Shown here piece by piece: positions 1 to 8,773 of a DNA stretch of 36,722 nucleotides. Position numbers and translations under genes: made by a program. How positions within the stretch are numbered: position 1 is the first letter of the stretch; every line of letters begins with the position of its first letter. The notes below the pieces were generated by a model, which was not told the DNA's origin, searched no databases, and saw only the letters and a list, made by a program, of their open reading frames with translations. The DNA comes from Nostoc sp. GT001. Lineage in GTDB: Bacteria; Cyanobacteriota; Cyanobacteriia; Cyanobacteriales; Nostocaceae. The stretch spans positions 6,525,047 to 6,561,768 of the forward strand of contig NZ_JAUDRJ010000003.1 in the NCBI RefSeq assembly GCF_030382115.1, read 5' to 3'.

Positions 1-290
1 GCGATCGCTTTGGCAAACAAAAGTCGCGGATCTGGGGTTGCTAGCCAGACAATACCCCTCTCTTGTGCAAGCGCCTGTAATTTTTCGTCCTGGGGCAAAA
101 TTAAAGCACTAGCATTGGTAGTGTTGACAAAAGATTTAAATTTTGCGCCTTCTACGTAACCGATCGTACCGTTGGTAGCTTCATCAATGGCTGCTACCCC
201 TGTAATTTCGGGGTCTTGGTCTGGGTTGCTAGTCAGGCTATGATTGGTAGCCGCGTCACCAAATTGACGGAGGATTTCGCTGAATTTCAT
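1..290 (-). CDS. lpxD: LpxD, UDP-3-O-acylglucosamine N-acyltransferase (N-terminal part, cut by window edge)
   Basis: This is the 5' part of a minus-strand gene that starts with ATG at 288-290 and runs off the left edge, leaving 96 codons. The protein begins MKFSEILRQFGDAA and contains DPEITGVAAIDEAT followed by NASALILP and WLATPDPRLLFAKAI, which is the uridine-binding N-terminal domain of LpxD. LpxD adds the N-linked hydroxyacyl chain during lipid A synthesis in the cytoplasm. The hexapeptide-repeat acyltransferase domain lies outside the window, so integrity cannot be judged. The identification is from memory of cyanobacterial LpxD N-termini. Confidence 0.85.
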   Translation of the reverse strand, partial: MKFSEILRQFGDAATNHSLTSNPDQDPEITGVAAIDEATNGTIGYVEGAKFKSFVNTTNASALILPQDEKLQALAQERGIVWLATPDPRLLFAKAI

Positions 291-429
291 TGTTGGGTGT
301 GTTCAAAATTGATCTACAATTGCAAGATAATTTTCCCTCTTTATGCTCCAATACAATAATTTTGTAGACGCGTAGTGGTGAAGCAATCAGACTGTTCCTA
401 GTTTCGCTTCAGGTTGGATTACTTTAAGA

Positions 430-1674
430 CTATTCGTAGCTAGTCGCCATTGCCACACCTGCTAAATACCCGGTTGTCCAAGCACTTTGGAAGTTAAACC
501 CACCGGTAACGCCATCAATATCTAAGATTTCTCCGGCAAAATAAAGACCAGGAACTAACCGACTTTCCATTGTCTTGAAGTTGACTTCTTTGAGTTTGAC
601 ACCGCCACAGGTAACAAATTCTTCTTTGAAGGCTCCTTTGCCGTTGATTAAGTATTGTCCCTGAGTAAGTTCCTGCACCAGTTGATTTAAGGTTTTACTA
701 GATATTTCTGCCCAACGGTCTTCTGTGGTAATGCCTGCACGGGCAATGATATATTGCCAGAGACGATGGGGTAGATCGACTCCGCGATGCAAGGCGATCG
801 CTTTCTTTCCCCATTCATCTTTAACTGCTAAAACTTTTTCTCGCACTTGTTCTTGTTGCATCATGGGCAGCCAATTAATCGATAATTTGGCTTGATAGCG
901 GCTTTCGTGCAGAACTCTCGCACCCCAAGCAGAAAGCTTCAAAACAGCGGGGCCACTCAAACCCCAGTGGGTAATTAACAATGGCCCAGTTTGTTGCAAT
1001 TGGGATTTTCCGCCCGCAGATAACCGTAATTGGGCAGGGTTAACGCTAACTCCAGCCAATTCCCGCAATTTTTGATCGACAATGTTGAAGGTAAATAACG
1101 AGGGTACTGGCGGTTCAATTTGATGACCTAACTCTTGGACAATTTTATAACCCGCAAGGCTACTACCGATCGCTAAAAGTAGGCGATCGCATTTAATTGT
1201 CTCTCCCGACTTCAGAAGAATATCAAACCCCCCGTCTGCTGAGGTTCTCACTGAAGTTACATGCGTACCGATGCGGAGTTTTACCCCAGATTTCGCCACC
1301 GATTTAATTAGACATTCCACAATGGTTTCTGAAGTGTTGGTGACAGGAAACATCCGGCCATCAGCTTCCGTTTTAAGATAGACTCCACCAGCAGCAAACC
1401 AAGCTACTGTATCTTGAGGCCCAAACCGAGTCAAAGCACCCCGCAAAGCTTTTGCACCTCTGGGGTAATTTTGCACCAATTCCTCCGGTTCAAAGCAAGC
1501 GTGAGTGACGTTGCAGCGTCCGCCACCAGAAATTAGCACTTTCGCTAGGGGTTGACGACTGGCTTCGAGTAAAGTAACTTGGGCTTCAGGATTGGCTTTA
1601 GCACAAGCGATCGCGCCAAAAAATCCCGCTGCTCCACCCCCAATAACTACAATTTGTAACGGTAACAATTTCAA
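430..1674 (-). CDS. FAD-dependent oxidoreductase, HI0933/YhiN family
   Basis: A 414-residue flavoprotein. The N-terminal dinucleotide-binding fold is visible at residues 8-21 (VVIGGGAAGFFGA), followed by the family signature LISGGGRCNVT near residue 50 and the C-terminal FAD-contact block GLYFAGEILDIDGVTGG near residue 380. These are hallmarks of the HI0933-like (YhiN, BaiN) group, which is annotated generically as NAD(P)/FAD-dependent oxidoreductase or aminoacetone-oxidase-like; the physiological substrate is unknown. The frame has no ATG near the start: translation would begin at TTG 1674, since an in-frame stop lies 27 bases further upstream. The rubredoxin gene ends 45 bases upstream on the same strand, so the two may be co-transcribed. 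Confidence 0.85.
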   Translation of the reverse strand: MKLLPLQIVVIGGGAAGFFGAIACAKANPEAQVTLLEASRQPLAKVLISGGGRCNVTHACFEPEELVQNYPRGAKALRGALTRFGPQDTVAWFAAGGVYLKTEADGRMFPVTNTSETIVECLIKSVAKSGVKLRIGTHVTSVRTSADGGFDILLKSGETIKCDRLLLAIGSSLAGYKIVQELGHQIEPPVPSLFTFNIVDQKLRELAGVSVNPAQLRLSAGGKSQLQQTGPLLITHWGLSGPAVLKLSAWGARVLHESRYQAKLSINWLPMMQQEQVREKVLAVKDEWGKKAIALHRGVDLPHRLWQYIIARAGITTEDRWAEISSKTLNQLVQELTQGQYLINGKGAFKEEFVTCGGVKLKEVNFKTMESRLVPGLYFAGEILDIDGVTGGFNFQSAWTTGYLAGVAMATSYE

Positions 1675-1719
1675 AAATGTCTCTTTTACAGCACCTACTT
1701 TCTAGGCTAGCTGTTATTT

Positions 1720-1884
1720 TCACTCTTCATCAGGTTCAAAGTCGTCTTTTGTCGCACCGCAAGTTGGACATGACCAATCTTCTGGGATATCTTCAAAGGC
1801 TGTCCCCGGTGCTATGTCGCTATCTGGATCGCCTTCTGCTGGGTTATATATATAGCCACAAACAGTACATTTATACTTTGCCAT
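1720..1884 (-). CDS. Rubredoxin (54 aa)
   Basis: A complete short gene with ATG at 1882-1884 and TGA at 1720-1722. The protein has the two rubredoxin iron-binding knuckles, CTVCGY (Cys6, Cys9) and CPTCGA (Cys39, Cys42), with the conserved YNPAEGDPD segment, the [12 protein letters not shown] core and an acidic C-terminus. Four cysteines bind one iron; rubredoxins are small soluble electron carriers. Purine-rich GGGG and GGAG runs precede the start on the coding strand, although the GGAG lies very close to the ATG. It stands 45 bases upstream of the FAD oxidoreductase on the same strand, so a redox-partner relation is plausible but not shown. It has no membrane anchor, unlike the photosystem II-associated RubA rubredoxin. 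Confidence 0.93.
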   Translation of the reverse strand: MAKYKCTVCGYIYNPAEGDPDSDIAPGTAFEDIPEDWSCPTCGATKDDFEPDEE

Positions 1885-2024
1885 GCTCCTTTCCCCTCGT
1901 AAATTATTGGCATTGCTTCCCTATTAAATACTTTTGGCAATGAGTCAAAATAGGCAAGCTACAATTCTTAAACGAGACTACGGTATGAAAATCAAACCGT
2001 TTCGCAAAGTCATTAGTCAAATGA

Positions 2025-2219
2025 CTAAAAACGCCACCATGTCCTTTGAGCGTAACTAATAATTCCGATCGCGATCGCCCCAAGTAGCAAGAGCCAAATA
2101 ATTCCACCTGGGATAAAAGTCAGAATACCAATACCTCTAAGTACCCAGACGGCAACGCTAATGCCGAGAAGTATACCAAAAATCTGGATTAATCTACGAT
2201 TTAAAGAAGATTGACTCAC
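2025..2219 (-). CDS. Small two-helix membrane protein, function unknown
   Basis: A 64-residue protein: a short polar N-terminus (MSQSSLNRRL), a hydrophobic stretch at about residues 11-37 and a second at about 38-55 (IPGGIIWLLLLGAIAIGI), then an aromatic and basic end (AQRTWWRF). This predicts two membrane helices separated by a Pro-Gly-Gly turn. No catalytic motif is visible and I do not recognise a named family. It is monocistronic, with about 140 bases separating it from the rubredoxin gene downstream. It is probably real because the ATG is followed by cyanobacterial-type codon use and a sensible topology. Confidence 0.65.
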   Translation of the reverse strand: MSQSSLNRRLIQIFGILLGISVAVWVLRGIGILTFIPGGIIWLLLLGAIAIGIISYAQRTWWRF

Positions 2220-2650
2220 CTAATTTTCCTCTCAACTCAACAGACATTACACTTGATATTGATAATTAAAATATGAAGTTACGATGAAGTTATAGTTTCA
2301 TCAGAAATAACACGTAAAACCGAGAGATACTATCCAAACGTTAGCAAACGTTAAGGTAAGGTACTTGATGTTAAATCATGTTTGTGCCATTCTAGCTGTT
2401 AACAACGCAGTTTTTCATCTACAAGTATTACTTTGACAATACTTACTGAAGTATTAATTATGTTAATTGTGATAAGAAACACAGTTTTTACAGTAAAGTA
2501 ACTGAAATGATGAGCAAAAAATCATCCTTTCCGGAAAAGATAAGTATTAAACTGGAACTAATTTAATAATGGGTTGGATCTAAATCAAGTTTTATGGCTT
2601 GTAGTTTCAACTCTATTTAGGTGGATGAGTTGAGGAGTAACTTAATCATT
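2220..2650. other. Divergent intergenic region, no gene seen
   Basis: About 430 bases between the small membrane protein gene (minus) and the SRPBCC gene (plus). It is AT-rich and should hold both promoters. The only local structure I see is a short direct repeat of AACGTTA at about 2337-2353. No coding frame, RNA gene or clear operator could be supported. Confidence 0.5.
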
Positions 2651-3208
2651 ATGTCTGCGTCTTATATATCAGATTCAATTATTGCAGGTTCAGATATGGC
2701 TTGGAGTCAAGACAAGCAAAAGTTGCTGGTACAGGGTGAAATTCTCCTAGAAACGCGATCGCACAAGATATCGGGTGGCGCAGTGACAGCCTGGATGTAT
2801 TTGCCGATGGTGCGATCGCACGTTTGGCAGCAATTAACTGATTATCCCCGCTGGGTACAATATTTTCCCGATATCACCAAGAGTGAGGTAGTACATAAAG
2901 GTGAAGTCAAACGTCTGTATCAAGCAGCACAAAAAGCCTTCTTCTTTTTTACGGCTCAAGTAGAAATTTACCTCAATGTTGTAGAAGTGCTGGGGCAGCA
3001 AATCCAATTTCGCATGGTAAATGGGACTTTTGAGGACTTTAACGCCAATTTAGAACTACAAGATTGTGGTAATGGCACAATACTTGCTTATACTGTGCAA
3101 GCGACACCTCTAATTCCGATTCCATCTATTTTTATTCAACAAGCGATGAATTTAGAGTTGCCAGCAAATATGCGTAAAATGCGACAAGTTATGTGTAAGA
3201 CTCAATAA
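2651..3208 (+). CDS. SRPBCC (START-like/cyclase-dehydrase) family protein
   Basis: A protein of about 185 residues with the helix-grip features of the polyketide cyclase/START-like family: a VWQQLTDYPRWVQYFPDI segment near the middle (the usual 'W..ltDy..w..f.P' signature), followed by alternating beta strands and a long C-terminal helix (PANMRKMRQVM). These proteins bind hydrophobic ligands; none can be named here. The frame is open from a GTG at 2621, but ATG 2651 is preceded by GAGGAG at 2632-2637 and is preferred; the spacing is rather long, and a third candidate lies at ATG 2696. It ends at a stem-loop terminator shared with clpB. Confidence 0.75.
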   Translation: MSASYISDSIIAGSDMAWSQDKQKLLVQGEILLETRSHKISGGAVTAWMYLPMVRSHVWQQLTDYPRWVQYFPDITKSEVVHKGEVKRLYQAAQKAFFFFTAQVEIYLNVVEVLGQQIQFRMVNGTFEDFNANLELQDCGNGTILAYTVQATPLIPIPSIFIQQAMNLELPANMRKMRQVMCKTQ

Positions 3209-3261
3209 AAAATTCAGACGTTGCTGATTGGATTTTCACTTTACCTATATATAGACAATTC

Positions 3262-3294
3262 AAAAACCCGCTCTCTGTGAGAAAACGGGTTTTT
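3262..3294. terminator. Bidirectional rho-independent terminator between SRPBCC gene and clpB
   Basis: The arms AAAAACCCG (3262-3270) and CGGGTTTTT (3286-3294) form a 9-base-pair stem, and a small inner TCTC/GAGA pairing shortens the loop. The A-tract on one side and T-tract on the other let it serve both convergent genes. Confidence 0.85.
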
Positions 3295-3316
3295 GTGTGT
3301 GATTTATCAGGCGTAA

Positions 3317-5935
3317 TTATCCGGTAAAAACTTCAACTGGTAAACGGCTAAACGACAACCTTTCATTTTGCACATCTACAAAGATGGTGTTACCGTCGTT
3401 GAATTCGCCGCGCAAGATGGATTTAGCAATTTGAGTTTCTAACTCTCGCTGAATCGCCCGCTTCAGTGGACGCGCTCCATACACTGGGTCATACCCTACT
3501 TCTGCTAAAAAGTCAAGGGCAGCATCCGATAGTTTGAGAGATATTTTGCGATCGCTTAATCTTTGGCGCAATCTCTCAACTTGCAACAGCACAATCTGCC
3601 GTAATTCCTTCTTATCTAAACCGTGGAAGATGATGATTTCATCAATCCGGTTCAGGAATTCTGGACGGAAGCTATTCCGCATTGCCTCCATTACCCGACG
3701 GCGCATTTCGTCATAGTGGGCGTTATCCCCAGCGACATCAAGAATGTACTGCGAACCAATGTTGCTGGTCATGATGATAATAGCGTTCTTAAAGTCCACC
3801 TTATGACCTTGGGCATCAGTGACGCGACCATCGTCGAGAATTTGCAAGAAGATATTGAAGACATCGGGGTGTGCTTTCTCGATTTCGTCGAAGAGAATCA
3901 CTGAGTAAGGACGGCGACGAATCGCTTCTGTAAGTTGTCCGCCTTCTTCATAGCCTACGTATCCTGGAGGCGCACCAATTAAGCGAGAGACGGCGTGTTT
4001 CTCCATGTATTCCGACATATCGATTCGCACCAGCGCATCTTCGCTATCGAACATAAACCCCGCCAGCGCTTTCGCTAACTCGGTTTTACCCACACCTGTA
4101 GGCCCAAGAAAGATAAAGCTAGCGATGGGACGATTAGGATCGGCTAATCCAGCGCGCGATCGCTGAATTGCATCGGCTACAGCTGTGACTGCTTCTTCTT
4201 GTCCAACCACGCGGCGGTGCAGTTCATCTTCTAAATGCAGCAGTTTTTCTTTCTCTGATTCCACCAACTTGCTGATGGGAATTCCTGTCCATTTAGAAAT
4301 AATTTCAGCAATATCACCTTCTGTAACTTCTTCCCGTAATAGTGATTTACCACTTCTTTGAGCGCTTGCCAATTCAGCTTCGACTGCTTCCAATTGACGA
4401 TGCAAACTAGTTAAATTACCGTATTTCAATTCCGCAGCCCGATTAAGGTCATAATCGCGTTCTGCTTGCTGAATCTCTAAGTTGACTCGTTCAATCTCTT
4501 TTTTAACAGACTGAATTTTGTCAATGATATCTTTTTCAGATTGCCATTGAGTATTGAGGGTTCTTTGTTCTTCTTTGAGATCGGCAATTTCTTTTTCCAA
4601 TCTTTCTAGACGTTCACGAGAAGCGGCATCGCTTTCTTTTTGCAGCGATAGCTTCTCCATTTCCAATTGCAGAATCTTGCGATCGATTTCGTCGAGTTCT
4701 TCTGGTTTGGAGGTAATTTCCATTTTCAATCTCGCGGCGGCTTCGTCTACCAAGTCAATTGCTTTATCTGGTAAGAAGCGATCGCTAATATAACGACTCG
4801 ACAATACGGCGGCGGCAACTAAAGCACTATCAGAAATCTTCACCCCGTGGTGGTTTTCATAACGTTCTCTCAACCCGCGCAAAATCGAAATACTATCTTC
4901 TACACTAGGCTGATCGACATAAACTTGCTGGAAGCGTCTTTCTAGTGCGGCATCTTTTTCGATGTGTTTGCGGTATTCATCTAGAGTTGTTGCCCCAATA
5001 CAGCGCAATTCGCCCCGCGCCAACATCGGTTTTAATAAGTTACCCGCATCCATTGCGCCTTGAGTAGCACCAGCGCCGACAACGGTGTGAATTTCATCAA
5101 TAAATAAAACAATATTGCCGCCAGATTCAGTAACTTCTTTTAATACTGCTTTCAGGCGTTCTTCAAATTCACCCCGGAATTTTGCTCCCGCAATCAAAGC
5201 ACCCATATCTAAAGAAATCAGCTTGCGGTCTTTGAGAGATTGGGGTACATCACCTGCAATAATGCGCTGTGCTAATCCTTCGGCGATCGCAGTTTTACCA
5301 ACACCCGGTTCACCAATTAGCACAGGGTTATTCTTGGTGCGGCGAGAGAGAATTTGCACAGTGCGGCGAATCTCATCATCTCGCCCAATCACTGGATCGA
5401 GTTGACCTTTACGCGCGGCTTCTGTAAGGTCGCGCCCGTATTTTTCCAGTGCTTCGTATTTGCCTTCTGGATTTTGATCGGTCACTTTTTGACTCCCACG
5501 AACTTGTTTAATAATATTTTTGAGTTTGCCTTCGTCTAAACCAAACTCTTGGAATAAAGCTTTGCCAAAACGGTCATCTTTGGCATAACCCAGCAATAAG
5601 TGTTCAATTGAAATATATTCATCTTGAAACTCTTTGCGATACCCATCTGCTCGATCTAGAAGTGTATCTAAGCTCCGTCCTAAGTATACTGAGGTACTAT
5701 TACCAGATACTTTCGGCTGACGTTGAAAAAATTGTTCGGTGTGATCGCGCAGCTTTTGAAGATTAACACCCGCTTTGGTGAAAATCCCAATTGCTAGACC
5801 ATCTTGTTCTAGCAGCGCTTTCATCAGGTGTTCGCTTTCAATTTGCTGTTGTTGATATTGTTTAACAATATCCGGGGTATGGGCGATCGCTTCCCAGGCT
5901 TTTTCTGTAAATTGGTTAGGATTAGTAGGTTGCAT
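3317..5935 (-). CDS. clpB: ClpB, ATP-dependent protein disaggregase
   Basis: An 872-residue Hsp100 chaperone with the complete ClpB plan: an N-terminal Clp-N repeat domain (about 1-150), first AAA+ module with Walker A GEPGVGKT at 208-215 and Walker B LFIDE at 277-281, a long coiled-coil middle domain (about 400-530, rich in [16 protein letters not shown] patterns), and a second AAA+ module with Walker A GPTGVGKT at 611-618 and sensor and arginine-finger region [11 protein letters not shown]. It rescues aggregated proteins together with DnaK. Cyanobacteria carry more than one clpB; from sequence alone I cannot assign this copy to the heat-inducible or the constitutive type. No CIRCE element is visible upstream. 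It is monocistronic. Confidence 0.97.
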   Translation of the reverse strand: MQPTNPNQFTEKAWEAIAHTPDIVKQYQQQQIESEHLMKALLEQDGLAIGIFTKAGVNLQKLRDHTEQFFQRQPKVSGNSTSVYLGRSLDTLLDRADGYRKEFQDEYISIEHLLLGYAKDDRFGKALFQEFGLDEGKLKNIIKQVRGSQKVTDQNPEGKYEALEKYGRDLTEAARKGQLDPVIGRDDEIRRTVQILSRRTKNNPVLIGEPGVGKTAIAEGLAQRIIAGDVPQSLKDRKLISLDMGALIAGAKFRGEFEERLKAVLKEVTESGGNIVLFIDEIHTVVGAGATQGAMDAGNLLKPMLARGELRCIGATTLDEYRKHIEKDAALERRFQQVYVDQPSVEDSISILRGLRERYENHHGVKISDSALVAAAVLSSRYISDRFLPDKAIDLVDEAAARLKMEITSKPEELDEIDRKILQLEMEKLSLQKESDAASRERLERLEKEIADLKEEQRTLNTQWQSEKDIIDKIQSVKKEIERVNLEIQQAERDYDLNRAAELKYGNLTSLHRQLEAVEAELASAQRSGKSLLREEVTEGDIAEIISKWTGIPISKLVESEKEKLLHLEDELHRRVVGQEEAVTAVADAIQRSRAGLADPNRPIASFIFLGPTGVGKTELAKALAGFMFDSEDALVRIDMSEYMEKHAVSRLIGAPPGYVGYEEGGQLTEAIRRRPYSVILFDEIEKAHPDVFNIFLQILDDGRVTDAQGHKVDFKNAIIIMTSNIGSQYILDVAGDNAHYDEMRRRVMEAMRNSFRPEFLNRIDEIIIFHGLDKKELRQIVLLQVERLRQRLSDRKISLKLSDAALDFLAEVGYDPVYGARPLKRAIQRELETQIAKSILRGEFNDGNTIFVDVQNERLSFSRLPVEVFTG

Positions 5936-6144
5936 AGGCTTTTTCAGGAACGTAGAGGTGCAGCAGCTTGTCAGAGGCTACCACCAGAACACCAAGTAAA
6001 GATAATTTCTGCTGTTAATAGATATTGTATGAAGAGGGGAGCGATCGCCTAGATCGGTGTTCACGTCTTGTAAAAGTCGTATTTTCCCCTAGTTCTGATT
6101 TTCCTATGTGCGATTCTTTTTCATTGCACAACAAGCAGAACAAC

Positions 6145-6435
6145 TTATGGAATGAAAATTCTACGTGTCCCCATGTAATTTTCAATATAAAGAACAATTT
6201 CAAGTAGGCGGTTAACACAGAGATGCTGGTAATCAGGGTCATTCAAAACTCGATCGGTATCTCCAATCGTGATCACAGGAAACGAAGTCGCCGTATTTTC
6301 TTCCTGCAATACTTGCTCTAGGGAATCCTTTCCTTTCATTCTGCGATTGGCTGTGAGTAGGAGCATCTGATTTGTTTGAGCAAATCTCCACACAACTCTG
6401 TCGCTGCTATTAATAGATGTGATAATGAAGTTCTT
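6145..6435 (-). pseudogene. Truncated PIN-like (DUF5615-type) protein remnant
   Basis: The open frame from about 6435 to 6145 reads SSDRVVWRFAQTNQMLLLTA, then MKGKDSLEQVLQEENTATSF, PVITIGD and a C-terminal LLEIVLYIENYMGTRRIFIP. From memory this matches the C-terminal two thirds of a cyanobacterial protein group of about 130 residues related to DUF5615/PIN-like proteins (often misnamed ACP S-malonyltransferase). The usual N-terminal part with the first acidic residue is absent: an in-frame TAA lies at 6436-6438 and the gene to the right starts about 75 bases away. The only starts are a GTG at 6391-6393 or later codons, so a functional product is unlikely. Family assignment is moderate. Confidence 0.55.
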
Positions 6436-6513
6436 TTACCTTGCCCCTACTATTCTCCTCTTGCCCCCACACAGAGCTACCATAATTCCAGGTCGCTTAG
6501 TGGATGCTGAAAA

Positions 6514-6888
6514 ATGATTGACCCCTACGACTTTGAAGATGATGACTTTGATTTTGAGGATGAGGATTTCTTGAAAATAAAACCCATTAGCCAAATGACT
6601 GAAGGGGAAAAGCTACAGCGATTTAAGCGGTTCTTCGACAGCAGCAGCCGTGCTATGTTGCAAGACTGTCTATTTCGCATCGTCGATTACGAAGATGGTA
6701 CAGGCACGTTAGAAATTCTTTGCCCTAATGAAGTTGTAAGACAACGCCTTTGCAAGAAAAAGCGCAAAATTACCAACAACATCAACACTTGCTGGAGCCA
6801 TATCAGATGGTTTTCGCTATGTGTCCAGCAAGATAGTGAGTTGCATTGCCAAAAGTTTACCCGTAATGGTGATTTGGTGACATTTTAA
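6514..6888 (+). CDS. Hypothetical protein with acidic N-terminus (124 aa)
   Basis: The protein opens with a very acidic stretch (residues 1-22, mostly Asp, Glu and Phe) and continues with a mixed alpha/beta body of about 100 residues containing GEKLQRFKRFFDSSSRAML and GTLEILCPNEVVRQRLCKKK. Four or five cysteines occur but do not form an obvious metal site. I do not recognise a named family. It is followed, after about 70 bases, by the Trp-rich protein gene on the same strand, which may share its transcript. No strong ribosome binding site precedes the ATG. Confidence 0.6.
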   Translation: MIDPYDFEDDDFDFEDEDFLKIKPISQMTEGEKLQRFKRFFDSSSRAMLQDCLFRIVDYEDGTGTLEILCPNEVVRQRLCKKKRKITNNINTCWSHIRWFSLCVQQDSELHCQKFTRNGDLVTF

Positions 6889-6956
6889 TTGAATATTGCA
6901 AATTTGGGATAAAGAAAATGTTTTCCCAATGACAAATGACAAATCACGAATAAAAA

Positions 6957-7211
6957 ATGACTAAAAAACAAAAATTTCCTTACCTAGTTGGTTCTAAGTG
7001 GACAGCACAGCGAAAAGTTGATGGCTGGCGGCACTTCCAAGTTGTCAATCGTAAAAATCAGGCTAAGTGGGTTTATGCCGAAATGGTTTCTGCTTGCGAT
7101 CCGAAAGTCCGTTTTTGGATAAATGCCAAATTATTACAAGATAACTCCCAGTGGCAAGCTGGCTGGCAAACATTACAGGAAATCCACGGACTTGAAACTG
7201 AGGTGTCCTGA
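6957..7211 (+). CDS. Trp-rich small protein, TIGR02450/DUF2389 family
   Basis: An 84-residue protein with regularly spaced tryptophans: GSKWTA near residue 13, GWRHFQV near 23, KWVYAEMVSACDPKVRFW in the middle, and SQWQAGWQTL near the end. This pattern matches the conserved Trp-rich family TIGR02450 (DUF2389) found in cyanobacteria and some proteobacteria. Its role is unknown. It carries no signal peptide or membrane helix. It ends shortly before a 9-base-pair hairpin. Confidence 0.75.
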   Translation: MTKKQKFPYLVGSKWTAQRKVDGWRHFQVVNRKNQAKWVYAEMVSACDPKVRFWINAKLLQDNSQWQAGWQTLQEIHGLETEVS

Positions 7212-7874
7212 TTTGCCTCCTTCCCAGTATCTGTCTGAGAATGCCCATTAATAGTCTGCCGCCTGTGAACAAGGCGGCAGCCGAAAGATTTTAATAATCT
7301 TAGACAATATCTGGTAATTTAATAAATTTTTACAAAATCACACTAACTTACTCTCAAGCAGCAATTAAACAGTCTTATCTATCGGTTGAAAACTGGCAAT
7401 TTATCTGCGATACCTTTCCTGCAGAACGCTGCGCGAACGGTGAGCTACGCTAACGCAAATTCTAGTAGTATTTCCAGCATCAGGCTGCATATACCTCTCT
7501 TTAACCTTAACCATGCGCCCCAATGCCTTGAAAACACGTTGTCATAACATCAGCTAATTCTATGAAAAGCATTCAAAAAAGCCGATTTCAGTTTTTTGTT
7601 TTTTGTAACTATTTTTATAAAAATAATTAATAAAAACTTTTTAATAACTCTTTTAAGGGCTTTTAAAGTCTTTAAAGCTGCTAAAAAGCCAAATATGCAT
7701 AATTAAGATTGAATTCATCGTATAAGACCGTTTTACAGATTAGGAGCCACTTTCCTTTCTAGGTAATTTGCCCAATAATGACATCAACAGACCTCACGCA
7801 TCGCCATCTCAGGAAAGGTGAAGGCAAATGTTTGAGCCACAAGTTTGACAAGAAGCTATAAGAGGGAAACAACA
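7212..7874. other. Long upstream region of chlL, no gene seen
   Basis: About 660 bases without a supported gene. It contains the hairpin at 7256-7280, a Nostoc-type GC-rich interspersed repeat at about 7418-7457 (with GAACGCTGCGCGAACGG and GCTACGCTAACGC), and a very AT-rich stretch at about 7560-7700. The chlL promoter must lie here, but I cannot place its boxes. Confidence 0.5.
7256..7280. terminator. Strong hairpin, possible terminator of the Trp-rich protein gene
   Basis: Perfect 9-base-pair arms CTGCCGCCT (7256-7264) and AGGCGGCAG (7272-7280) around a 7-base loop, 45 bases after the stop codon at 7211. No uninterrupted T-run follows, so it may equally be a repeat or an RNA-stabilising hairpin. 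Confidence 0.4.
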
Positions 7875-8741
7875 GTGAAACTAGCAGTCTACGGAAAAGG
7901 TGGTATCGGTAAATCCACAACTAGCTGTAATATATCCGTCGCCCTAGCTAAACGTGGCAAGAAAGTGCTGCAAATTGGTTGCGACCCCAAACATGACAGT
8001 ACCTTTACCCTGACTGGGTTTTTGATTCCGACAATTATCGATACCCTCCAAGAAAAAGACTATCACTACGAAGATGTCTGGCCGGAAGATGTAATTTATA
8101 AAGGCTACGGCGGTGTTGATTGCGTAGAGGCTGGTGGCCCACCTGCGGGTGCTGGATGTGGCGGCTACGTAGTCGGTGAAACCGTAAAATTACTTAAAGA
8201 ACTCAACGCCTTTGATGAGTACGATGTAATTCTTTTTGACGTTCTGGGTGACGTAGTTTGTGGTGGTTTTGCAGCACCACTCAACTATGCAGATTACTGC
8301 CTGATTGTTACAGACAACGGCTTTGATGCTTTATTTGCTGCCAATCGGATCGCTGCTTCAGTCCGCGAAAAAGCAAGAACTCACCCACTGCGTCTAGCTG
8401 GGTTAATTGGCAATCGCACCTCCAAGCGCGACTTGATTGAAAAATATATAGAAGCAGTGCCCATGCCAGTTCTAGAAGTTTTACCTTTAATCGAAGATAT
8501 CCGCGTTTCCCGTGTGAAAGGCAAAACTTTGTTTGAAATGGCAGAGCAAGATCCTTCCCTAGACTACGTTTGCGACTACTACCTAAACATCGCCGACCAA
8601 ATTCTAGCCCGTCCCGAAGGTGTTGTACCTAATGACACACCAGATCGGGAGCTGTTCGCTTTGTTGTCCGATTTTTATCTAAATCCGGGTAAACCCCAGG
8701 TTCCTAATTCAGAAGAGGAACTAGACTTGATGATTGTATAA
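7875..8741 (+). CDS. chlL: ChlL, iron protein of dark-operative protochlorophyllide reductase
   Basis: A 288-residue nitrogenase-iron-protein homologue that hydrolyses ATP and passes electrons from ferredoxin to the ChlN-ChlB component for light-independent reduction of protochlorophyllide. The P-loop GKGGIGKST is at residues 8-16; the subunit-bridging [4Fe-4S] cluster ligands are Cys95 (AGAGCGGY) and Cys129 (GDVVCGGF), as expected for BchL/ChlL. The frame is open from a TTG at 7845, but the GTG at 7875 gives the standard N-terminus [10 protein letters not shown] and has an AGAGGG ribosome binding site eight bases upstream. It is followed on the same strand by the DUF5331 gene and chlN, probably one operon. 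Confidence 0.97.
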   Translation: MKLAVYGKGGIGKSTTSCNISVALAKRGKKVLQIGCDPKHDSTFTLTGFLIPTIIDTLQEKDYHYEDVWPEDVIYKGYGGVDCVEAGGPPAGAGCGGYVVGETVKLLKELNAFDEYDVILFDVLGDVVCGGFAAPLNYADYCLIVTDNGFDALFAANRIAASVREKARTHPLRLAGLIGNRTSKRDLIEKYIEAVPMPVLEVLPLIEDIRVSRVKGKTLFEMAEQDPSLDYVCDYYLNIADQILARPEGVVPNDTPDRELFALLSDFYLNPGKPQVPNSEEELDLMIV

Positions 8742-8773
8742 ATCACCAAGTTCTCAGGATGGGGGACAATAAC

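Noticed and set aside
1677..2107. Open frames at 1677-1943 (plus) and 1904-2107 (minus)
   Set aside because: The first is antisense to the rubredoxin gene; the second overlaps the small membrane protein gene in another frame. Neither has protein-like composition.
3534..5539. Several plus-strand open frames inside clpB
   Set aside because: All are antisense shadows of a fully convincing 872-residue ClpB frame.
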